Below are positions 1-5,361 of a DNA stretch of 14,902 bases, one piece after another. The DNA is from Candidatus Falkowbacteria bacterium RIFOXYC2_FULL_47_12. Lineage in GTDB: Bacteria > Patescibacteriota > Patescibacteriia > Patescibacteriales > XYC2-FULL-47-12. Positions within the stretch are counted from its first letter, which is position 1; every line of letters begins with the position of its first letter. A model generated the notes under the pieces. That model had not been told where the DNA came from and did no database searches. It saw only the letters and a program-made list of their open reading frames with translations. Location: contig MFGL01000008.1 of NCBI GenBank assembly GCA_001778285.1, positions 8,477-23,378 on the forward strand, written 5' to 3'. A program made the translations under genes and the position numbers.

Positions 1-302
1 CCGTCAAAAAATTTATGCTTGATCAGATAAACTCGTACCCCGCTTGCAGGCAACTTTGTTTCGTATACGCTTATCTTTTCATCTCCACCGTCAATTGCCA
101 CGGTAAGGGAACCAATGATTTTTTTTGGCTTATATTTTTTTGCGTCAACAATGCCGTAAAAGGGCATAAAAATCAGCACGGCAATATTTAATTTTTCCAA
201 AGCCTTGGGCAGGGCTCCGGCCACGTCGCCCAAACCGCCGGCCTTAGCGAGCGGCGCGACTTCGGCGGATAGAAACGCCACTCTCAAACTGCGCGTCTTC
301 AT
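1..302 (-). CDS. glgA: Glycogen/starch synthase, N-terminal part (cut by window edge)
   Basis: I translated this from the ATG at 302 down to base 1, giving about 100 residues. The protein begins MKTRSLRVAFLSAEVAPLAK and continues with A-G-G-L-G-D-V. This is the GT5 glycogen synthase N-terminus, whose K-x-G-G-L motif binds ADP-glucose. The stretch PFYGIVDAKKYKPK and the later GVRVYLIKHKFFD also fit the first Rossmann domain. Family members transfer glucose from ADP-glucose to a growing alpha-1,4-glucan in the cytoplasm. The start codon overlaps the stop of the upstream kinase-like gene by 4 nt (ATGA), which suggests translational coupling at the end of the minus-strand operon. The C-terminal GT-B domain lies outside the window, so intactness cannot be judged. 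Assignment to GT5 is secure; which glucan is made is inference. Confidence 0.9.
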   Translation of the reverse strand, partial: MKTRSLRVAFLSAEVAPLAKAGGLGDVAGALPKALEKLNIAVLIFMPFYGIVDAKKYKPKKIIGSLTVAIDGGDEKISVYETKLPASGVRVYLIKHKFFD

Positions 303-871
303 TGCTTTTCTTTAATAAATTTCAAAATTTTTTGAACTAACTTCACGTCCGGCAATTGGTTGGTTTCAACCACGAGGTATTCCAGCGTTGACTTTGTTAT
401 CTCTGCCATATACTCCCGTTGCTGCCGCAAATACCACTCCGGCTCGCGCAGAATGCGCTCGTAATGCGGATAGAGCGCCAGCCGGTCGGCAATGCGCTTC
501 TTTAAAATGTTTTTATCATCGGGAAATGTGCTGAGAATAATTTTAAAATGTAATTTTTGCAGCTGCCGCTCAATTGCCTGATAATCAATTTCCCTTTGGC
601 GGTGCAGGCGGTTATAGACAATGTCGGAGAGGTGAAACTTTTCTATGAGTAAATTCTTGTCTTGTAATGCCTGAAATATTTTGAGGTAATGCCGTATCAC
701 TGGCTTGCCGGTGTTCGTGCCGTACACGCCCACATCGCAGTTAAACCAATGGCAGCCGTCCAGCGTCACTTTGTTTTGATTGTACTTTGGTTCCAGATAA
801 TCGTAGATCTGCGACACAAGCCAGCTTTTGCCGGAGAGTTCCGCGCCTTCAAAGATGAGGTGGTGTGCCAT
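299..871 (-). CDS. P-loop kinase-like protein (thymidylate/deoxynucleoside-kinase-like fold)
   Basis: This is a 190-residue protein with a Walker A motif right at the N-terminus: GAELSGKS at residues 9-16, after the hydrophobic strand HHLIFE. Length, motif position and the later E-K-F-H-L-S-D segment (about 78-84) resemble the thymidylate/deoxynucleoside kinase superfamily, whose members phosphorylate nucleosides or nucleotides with ATP. A basic helical region around residues 127-152, rich in Arg and Tyr, could form the lid. I do not see enough to name a substrate; an unrelated P-loop ATPase role is possible. It starts 9 nt after the PHP gene stop, overlaps glgA by 4 nt, and has no Shine-Dalgarno sequence, only a T-rich stretch before the ATG. 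It is very likely co-transcribed with its neighbours. Confidence 0.7.
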   Translation of the reverse strand: MAHHLIFEGAELSGKSWLVSQIYDYLEPKYNQNKVTLDGCHWFNCDVGVYGTNTGKPVIRHYLKIFQALQDKNLLIEKFHLSDIVYNRLHRQREIDYQAIERQLQKLHFKIILSTFPDDKNILKKRIADRLALYPHYERILREPEWYLRQQREYMAEITKSTLEYLVVETNQLPDVKLVQKILKFIKEKQ

Positions 872-880
872 AAAAAAATT

Positions 881-1741
881 TCAGCCGATTATTTTTGCAA
901 TGCCTGCCAGAAGCGTGCTTTCAATGTGAAAGTAGCTCCATGAACTTTTGATGTCATACCACAGCGCTTCTTCAAAACGGTGAAAATCCGTGCCGCCGGT
1001 CATAATCAATTTGTGCCGGTCCGCGAGCGCTTGCAGGTAGCTGACCGCTTCCCAGCTGTGGTGCGGCGTCAAAACCTCCAAACCGTCCAAACCGACTTGA
1101 GTGAGTTTGCCGACGGTAGCCTCGCTCACCCACCGAAACTTGCACGGGTGCGCCAAAATGAGCTGACCGCCGACCTGCTTTTTCAGCCTGGCTACGCGCG
1201 CCATGTCAAGGTAGCTTTCGTGCAGGCGCGTTTTATTTTTATCGCGAAAGTAGGCGCGGATAATTTCAGTTTCCAGAATATTTTTTTTGCCCAGTTCGCG
1301 CTGAACGCGCTTTTTGTTCAGCGCGTAAAAACTGTCAACAATGCGGTTAATGGGCAGATAGTGGCTGTGGCCCTCCAAAATGCCGTTGATATCCAGCACG
1401 TAGTTTTTTTTCACAAGCCGCTCCAGAGCGCGGCGCACCAGAGCGCGGCGGCGTATCTGGGTTTCGCGCAAGAGCTTGTGCAATCCGGGGTCATTGACGT
1501 CAAAATTATACCAGAGCATGTTCATGTGCCGGCTGCCTAATTTCACGTACAGCTCCATAGCCGGCACCGCTTTGATGCGGTATTGCTGGCAGGCGCGCCG
1601 GAATTCTTCCAGCCCGCTCACGGTATTGTGGTCGGTCAGGCTTGCCACGCGTATGCCGCGCTTTTGGCAATGGGCGGCCAGTTCAGTCGGCGTCAGGTAT
1701 CCGTCGGAATTAACGGAGTGAAGTTGTAAATCTATCAGCAT
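881..1741 (-). CDS. PHP-domain metal-dependent phosphoesterase
   Basis: This 286-residue protein carries the ordered metal-binding motifs of the PHP (polymerase and histidinol phosphatase) family. They are DLQLHSVNSDG at residues 4-14, LTDHNT at 35-40, a Glu in PAMELY near 63, His72 in RHMNML, LAHP in the second half, and GGTDFH near the C-terminus. The closest general type is the TrpH/YciV-like group, which hydrolyses phosphoesters on nucleotides or RNA ends using two or three metal ions. The usual first motif is H-x-H, but here the first position is Gln6 and only His8 remains. The middle segment (about 85-190) is a helical, basic insertion. The gene sits 18 nt after the O-antigen-ligase-like gene and 9 nt before the kinase-like gene. 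The substrate is unknown; a role in glycan or nucleotide metabolism would be only inference. Confidence 0.85.
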   Translation of the reverse strand: MLIDLQLHSVNSDGYLTPTELAAHCQKRGIRVASLTDHNTVSGLEEFRRACQQYRIKAVPAMELYVKLGSRHMNMLWYNFDVNDPGLHKLLRETQIRRRALVRRALERLVKKNYVLDINGILEGHSHYLPINRIVDSFYALNKKRVQRELGKKNILETEIIRAYFRDKNKTRLHESYLDMARVARLKKQVGGQLILAHPCKFRWVSEATVGKLTQVGLDGLEVLTPHHSWEAVSYLQALADRHKLIMTGGTDFHRFEEALWYDIKSSWSYFHIESTLLAGIAKIIG

Positions 1742-1750
1742 AAATAAAAT

Positions 1751-1778
1751 TTCTAATTCCTAATTTCTAATGTCTAAT
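1751..1778. repeat. Four imperfect tandem copies of a 7-nt unit, consensus TTCTAAT
   Basis: Four consecutive 7-mers start at 1751, 1758, 1765 and 1772. Each ends in CTAAT, and only the first two bases vary. The array covers the gap before the PHP gene and also supplies the last codons and the TAG stop (1760-1762) of the O-antigen-ligase-like gene, whose C-terminus (LDIRN) is encoded by repeat. Borders are exact from reading the sequence; function is unknown. Confidence 0.8.
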
Positions 1779-3091
1779 TTTGCGGTGTGAGTAATGCCAA
1801 TCACGAGCCAAAATAAATATATTCCAAAAGATAAACTCCACAGCCAGTGGTCAAAGCACATTATTACTATCAGAGCGGTTAATAAAGCTAGAGCCTCTAA
1901 ATTTCGTCGTCGCCACAATATAACAAAACCAGAAAACAAGAAAACAAGAAAACAAATAAGCCCAAAAATCCCGATTTCCGCCCACACGAGTAAAAATACG
2001 TTATGCGCCGGCTGATAAGCGTAAGCGGGCTGAGTCGCGTCAATTTCATTATACACCCCAAGCCCATAATTTTTAATGCCAATGCCAAAGAGCCGGTGGT
2101 TTTGTATAATTTGCCACGCCTCATGGTTATAAGCGGCGCGCTCGGCAAGGGATTTATTTTCCAAGCGACTATCAACATTAACTCTGCTTAATATTGGCCC
2201 GCGAAAAAAATAAAAAAATAAACTGCCTACAGCAATAATTATAAAAAAAAACTTTAATAAAACTATCAAGTTTTGTTTAATCCCCTCGCCCGCGAAGAAT
2301 GAGCGGGAGAGGGTTAGGGTGAGAGCGCCAACCGCGAACCCAAGCCACGCACTACGGGAAAAAGTTAAGAGTAGGCCGGTAAAATTTATCACAAAAAATA
2401 TCAAACTTAAAAGCAAACCGACTTTATATTTTTTTTCCTGCCACAAATTAAAATATAAAATGATATTCACCAATAAAACAATGGCAAAAAATCCGCCCAA
2501 AATATTGGGGTGCGGCAGACTGCCATAGGCGCGCAACCAACGCTCGCCGCCGCTTTCCACAACCGATACGCCCAAATCCTGCGCGCGCTGTGATGCCATG
2601 CCCAGCCATTTGCTGGCAAAAACCGACTGGGTGCAAAACTGCTGCCAGGCCAGAAGCGACTGCACCGCGCCGGCAAAAACAATGCTCCAGTACAATTTTA
2701 TTTTATCGTACTTAATTTGCGCCAGCAAAAAAAACAGCCCTATGCCCAGCACAAATCGTCCGTAACCGTACAGCGCCAGCGGTTTATCCGGCGCAAAAAA
2801 GATTGATATAAAAACAAATAATTCTAAAGCGCCGATAAACCACCAAACCTGTTTAGGAGTCCGACTACCCGCGAGGAGTCGGACTCCTTTATCTATAAAA
2901 ATAAATATCAATAAACCAATCAATAGCAAATCTGTTCCATATAAACTATAAGTGCCGTACTCCCAGTACCCGCCATTCAGCTCCCCCAATTTTATCATCC
3001 ACCGCGTTTGGAGCGGCAATAAAAATATCAGTAGATATGGTCCGTACTCCAGAACTTTCTTATTCAATAATTCCTTAGATTCAATAAACAT
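1760..3091 (-). CDS. O-antigen ligase/polymerase-like multi-pass membrane protein (Wzy_C family)
   Basis: This is a 443-residue protein made almost entirely of hydrophobic segments, with roughly 10-12 membrane helices. Family hallmarks are PHPNILGGFF, followed by a helix; the large loop with RLFGIGIKNYGLGVYN; and PAHNVFLLVWAEIGIFGL near the C-terminus. These fit the O-antigen ligase / Wzy polymerase superfamily, which joins or polymerises undecaprenyl-linked glycans at the outer face of the cytoplasmic membrane. Whether it is a ligase or a polymerase cannot be told. It starts at the ATG at 3091, with no Shine-Dalgarno, directly against a 7-nt repeat array. Three further repeats are embedded in the coding sequence: an 8-nt tandem repeat (1933-1955) and two palindromes (2283-2313, 2855-2888). 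They encode hydrophilic loops or a C-terminal helix without breaking the frame. The neighbour upstream is a nucleotidyltransferase-like gene 18 nt away. Confidence 0.85.
   Translation of the reverse strand: MFIESKELLNKKVLEYGPYLLIFLLPLQTRWMIKLGELNGGYWEYGTYSLYGTDLLLIGLLIFIFIDKGVRLLAGSRTPKQVWWFIGALELFVFISIFFAPDKPLALYGYGRFVLGIGLFFLLAQIKYDKIKLYWSIVFAGAVQSLLAWQQFCTQSVFASKWLGMASQRAQDLGVSVVESGGERWLRAYGSLPHPNILGGFFAIVLLVNIILYFNLWQEKKYKVGLLLSLIFFVINFTGLLLTFSRSAWLGFAVGALTLTLSRSFFAGEGIKQNLIVLLKFFFIIIAVGSLFFYFFRGPILSRVNVDSRLENKSLAERAAYNHEAWQIIQNHRLFGIGIKNYGLGVYNEIDATQPAYAYQPAHNVFLLVWAEIGIFGLICFLVFLFSGFVILWRRRNLEALALLTALIVIMCFDHWLWSLSFGIYLFWLVIGITHTAKLDIRN
1933..1955. repeat. 8-nt tandem repeat AAAACAAG, 2.9 copies, inside the O-antigen-ligase-like gene
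   Basis: Units begin at 1933, 1941 and 1949, and the last copy lacks one base. Read on the coding (minus) strand the unit is CTTGTTTT, and it encodes part of a C-terminal membrane helix (residues CFLVFLFSG). The same unit recurs at 10581-10609 in the pilin-like gene. A gain or loss of one unit would shift the frame near the end of the protein. Confidence 0.85.
2283..2313. repeat. REP-like palindrome inside the O-antigen-ligase-like CDS
   Basis: The left arm 2283-2293 (CCCTCGCCCGC) pairs with the right arm 2303-2313 (GCGGGAGAGGG), with one mismatch and a 9-nt loop. It is followed by GGTTAGGGTGAGAG, a G-rich tail that resembles the widespread bacterial intergenic repeat built on CCCTAACCCTCTCCC. 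Here it is translated as a loop (TLTLSRSFFAGEGI) between membrane helices. The pairing is seen directly; the REP relationship is inference from resemblance. Confidence 0.7.
2855..2888. repeat. Perfect 12-bp inverted repeat inside the O-antigen-ligase-like CDS
   Basis: AGGAGTCCGACT (2855-2866) is the exact reverse complement of AGTCGGACTCCT (2877-2888), around a 10-nt loop. On the coding strand it encodes the polar stretch KGVRLLAGSRTPK between two early membrane helices, so it stays in frame and falls in a loop. Its GC-rich sequence contrasts with the AT-rich surroundings, which suggests insertion of a mobile palindromic element. The insertion history is inference. Confidence 0.8.
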
Positions 3092-3118
3092 AATATTTAA
3101 TATTCAATATTAAATATT
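3091..3118. repeat. Four 7-nt units (consensus NAATATT) forming a perfect AT palindrome
   Basis: Units start at 3091, 3098, 3105 and 3112; each is one variable base plus AATATT. Bases 3092-3104 are the exact reverse complement of 3106-3118 around the single C at 3105, making a 27-nt perfect palindrome of A/T. It fills the 18-nt gap, contains the TAA stop (3110-3112) of the nucleotidyltransferase-like gene, and touches the ATG of the next gene. It lacks a U-tract and G/C stem, so it is not a standard terminator. Confidence 0.85.
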
Positions 3119-4090
3119 TCTGCTTCTTGCTTCCCACTTTTCCCGATATTCGTTTCTTCTATCTCTTTCGTGAAACTTCAGCACTGAATCGGAAATAACC
3201 ACGTCCGTTGAACGGTTCGCCTTCTCCGCGATAGCGTGCGGCAGTTTTCGCAGTTGAAATTTTTTGCAAAGACGCTCAACCGCGCGCGCGCCTGCAAGCA
3301 GTTCTATGCCCTGCTTCAGAAGTTGCGATGCACCGCGCAGGTGTATCCGGCGACGCACATTGGGCCAACAGCCGCTGACAGCGCCGATGTAATTTTCAAC
3401 CCAGCCGTTGCTCTGCGCAAACCGGCTGAAAACGTCCCCCTCGTCGTACAGCGGCACAAGCTGGCGCACCCAGTAGGTAAAATAAACGTCCGGCGCGTGG
3501 CCGCTCTTGCGCAAATTTTTCAGATTCAGCGCGTCTTCACTGACGAAAAAATTCAGGCAAATCATATCGCGCTTGCGCGCCGGCGTGGGGCGCAGGCCGA
3601 AGAGCTTTAAAAATCCGGCCGTAAAAAAACGCGCGGTCCAAATTTTGTCTTTTGCCGTGATGATAAATAAATCAATGTCACTATCCTCGCGCACGTTGCT
3701 GTACGCCAGCGAATTGCTCACGGCAATCAGGCGCACGAACGGACAGAAACTCAAAAACGAAGTGATGCGGCGCGCGCGGCGGTATTTTTTTTCCGCGATG
3801 GCGGCGCGCTGTTTACGCAATGCGACAATTTCGCCGCGGCCGGGCAAAACGTAAAATCCTTCATGCGCGGCAATGCCATATCGGCCGCTGTCCAAAACGC
3901 GCTGTACGTCCAAAAATCCAGCTTCTTTTTTCAAATGCTCCCGCCAGAGGTAACGATACACCTCCCAGGCGGTAAGCGGAAAATCAAACATGCTAAAATA
4001 GGCGACAGTTTGAAAAACGGCGCGCGGTAATTCATCCGCATCAAAATCAAAAGAAATGTCGCGCAAAGTTGCGCTGAGAGAGGTTTGCAT
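3110..4090 (-). CDS. Nucleotidyltransferase-fold protein, function unknown
   Basis: This is 326 residues from the ATG at 4090. I prefer this start to an in-frame TTG at 4117, because the extra residues (LIANLN) are merely translated 7-nt repeat. The centre holds AVSNSLAYSNVREDSDIDLF, which matches the nucleotidyltransferase fold: a short S-N-S turn, then D-x-D acidic residues in DSDIDL that bind metal. Before it lies a helical region with FDFPLTAWEVYRYLW, which may be a winged-helix-like domain, and after it a basic C-terminus rich in Arg and Lys. Such proteins transfer a nucleotide to a small molecule, protein or RNA; the target here is unknown. It lies between rmuC (36-nt gap) and the O-antigen-ligase-like gene (18-nt gap), so it may take part in surface glycan work, but that is inference only. 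Confidence 0.7.
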   Translation of the reverse strand: MQTSLSATLRDISFDFDADELPRAVFQTVAYFSMFDFPLTAWEVYRYLWREHLKKEAGFLDVQRVLDSGRYGIAAHEGFYVLPGRGEIVALRKQRAAIAEKKYRRARRITSFLSFCPFVRLIAVSNSLAYSNVREDSDIDLFIITAKDKIWTARFFTAGFLKLFGLRPTPARKRDMICLNFFVSEDALNLKNLRKSGHAPDVYFTYWVRQLVPLYDEGDVFSRFAQSNGWVENYIGAVSGCWPNVRRRIHLRGASQLLKQGIELLAGARAVERLCKKFQLRKLPHAIAEKANRSTDVVISDSVLKFHERDRRNEYREKWEARSRNI

Positions 4091-4102
4091 GGGGATATTG
4101 AG

Positions 4103-4119
4103 ATTAGCAATTAGCAATT
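4103..4119. repeat. 7-nt tandem repeat ATTAGCA, about 2.4 copies
   Basis: Units begin at 4103 and 4110, with a partial third (ATT) at 4117-4119. They occupy the rmuC to nucleotidyltransferase gap. The adjoining 4120-4140 stretch (CTATTTCTCATTCTTC) is pyrimidine-rich and also shows a weak 7-nt rhythm. Function is unknown. Confidence 0.7.
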
Positions 4120-4126
4120 CTATTTC

Positions 4127-5230
4127 TCATTCTTCAATTTTTGGTTTATCTAAAATCAACGGCTCCAGCTCGCTTTGGCCGCCAGTCACTCTCATCACGT
4201 CTTTATCTATTTTTTTAAACTCGCGGTAGGCGCCGTTGTACGTATTCACCGTAGTACCCAGATGATTGCCGAGTTTTTGCATAAACTCATCGTAGCTTGA
4301 GATGTGCTTTTGCAGAGCCTCAACGTTTTTGCGAATTGCTTTGGCGCTCTCCTCAATTTGCAGGGCGCGCAACCCCTGCAGCACGGTTTGCAAATATGCA
4401 TGAAAAGAGGTTGGTGAAACAATGATGACGTGCTTGTCGCGAAAGGCGTACTCAATCAAGTCGCGCGTGTTGACTTTGATGGCGCCGACCTGATTGATTA
4501 ATAAATCATAGTAAATACCCTCGGCCGGAATAAACATAAAAGCGAAGTCCATCGTGCCTTTGCTGGGTTTGATGTATTTCGCGGTTTCGTCAATGCGTTT
4601 TTTTAAATCCAATTTAAACTCTTTCTCCAGTTGTTCGCGGACGGCTTCGTTTTTTTCCTGCACGATGCGGTTATAGTTTTCCAAAGAAAACTTGGAATCA
4701 ACCGGAATGATTTTATCTTTAACAAAAATCGCCGCGTCCACGATATCGCCATCATCAAACTCATATTGCAATTTATACGCCGCCGGCGGCAAAACGTTTT
4801 TTAACACCATTTCCAGCTGGTACTCGCCCAAAATGCCGCGGTGTTTGGGATTTTTTAAAATGTCTTCTAAAGACTGCAGCTGCTCAGCGAAATTCACCAC
4901 TTGCTTATTGGTTTCGTCCAGCTTGGTTAATTTTTCCGTCACCGCCGCAATCGCACTCTGGCTCTGCGCGTGAATATCAGTCAACATTTTCTGCGCCTGT
5001 TCCGTCACGCCCTGCATAATGCCGGTGGTGCGCCCGAACTGGTCTTGATTGGCTTTATGCGCTTCGCTTAATTTGCTGTCCATCACCTGCGCCATTTGGT
5101 TTAATTGCTGCTGGAGCATCAACAGCGACTGGTCGTCTTTTTTAACGCCTAACTTCTTCTGGATTACAAAAAACAGCGCGATGATTACGGCGGTTAAAAT
5201 GAGGACTAAAATGATGAGCAGATTTTGCAT
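4127..5230 (-). CDS. rmuC: RmuC-family DNA recombination-limiting protein
   Basis: This 367-residue protein has an N-terminal membrane anchor (residues 3-24, almost all I/L/V/A/F), a long Gln/Ala-rich helical region likely to be coiled coil (about 38-125), and then the RmuC domain. The family core is visible as HRGILGEYQLEMVL, DAAIFVKDKIIPVDSKFSLE and FAFMFIPAEGIYYDLL. RmuC has a PD-(D/E)xK-like nuclease fold and limits inversions and other rearrangements between short inverted repeats in E. coli. The E. coli protein is about 475 residues, so this is a short form with a complete core. It is the first gene of the minus-strand run down to glgA and is transcribed divergently from uvrA. The ATG at 5230 has no Shine-Dalgarno sequence and lies only 14 nt after a plausible -10 box. 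Confidence 0.92.
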   Translation of the reverse strand: MQNLLIILVLILTAVIIALFFVIQKKLGVKKDDQSLLMLQQQLNQMAQVMDSKLSEAHKANQDQFGRTTGIMQGVTEQAQKMLTDIHAQSQSAIAAVTEKLTKLDETNKQVVNFAEQLQSLEDILKNPKHRGILGEYQLEMVLKNVLPPAAYKLQYEFDDGDIVDAAIFVKDKIIPVDSKFSLENYNRIVQEKNEAVREQLEKEFKLDLKKRIDETAKYIKPSKGTMDFAFMFIPAEGIYYDLLINQVGAIKVNTRDLIEYAFRDKHVIIVSPTSFHAYLQTVLQGLRALQIEESAKAIRKNVEALQKHISSYDEFMQKLGNHLGTTVNTYNGAYREFKKIDKDVMRVTGGQSELEPLILDKPKIEE

Positions 5231-5244
5231 AGCTTACTGGCTTC

Positions 5245-5273
5245 ATTGTATCAACATTCCCTCATCTCCACAA
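5245..5273 (-). promoter_or_regulatory. Probable rmuC promoter (TTGTGG - 17 nt - TACAAT, TGN-extended)
   Basis: On the minus strand the -10 box TACAAT (5250-5245) is preceded directly by TGA, an extended -10 arrangement. TTGTGG (5273-5268) lies 17 nt upstream as a -35. The expected start of transcription is near 5238, leaving only about 7 nt of leader before the rmuC ATG. The motif match is direct; use as a promoter is inference. Confidence 0.55.
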
Positions 5274-5276
5274 CTC

Positions 5277-5305
5277 TTGCCAACCCGCCAATTTTCCCAT
5301 ATAAT
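5277..5305 (+). promoter_or_regulatory. Probable uvrA promoter (TTGCCA - 17 nt - TATAAT)
   Basis: TTGCCA at 5277-5282 and a perfect TATAAT at 5300-5305 are separated by 17 nt, close to the sigma-70 ideal. The predicted start is near 5312, with about a 50-nt leader to uvrA. A second perfect TATAAT at 5318-5323 lacks a good -35 and could be an alternative. No LexA-type operator was recognised. The -35 overlaps the rmuC promoter spacing region, so the two divergent promoters may compete. Confidence 0.7.
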
Positions 5306-5327
5306 AAATTGCGTTTATATAATCCTT

Positions 5328-5355
5328 TTCACTCTTCACTCATCACTAGTTCACA
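5328..5355. repeat. Degenerate 7-nt repeat (consensus TTCACTC) in the uvrA leader
   Basis: Two exact TTCACTC units (5328-5334, 5335-5341) are followed by ATCACTA (5342-5348) and GTTCACA (5349-5355). The array ends 6 nt before the uvrA ATG, where a Shine-Dalgarno sequence would be expected, and none is present. It is part of the border-repeat pattern seen elsewhere in the window. Confidence 0.6.
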
Positions 5356-5361
5356 AACGTT

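Noticed and set aside
4091..4117. Upstream TTG start for the nucleotidyltransferase-like gene
   Set aside because: The nine extra residues are translated 7-nt repeat and carry no ribosome site; the ATG at 4090 is the simpler start.
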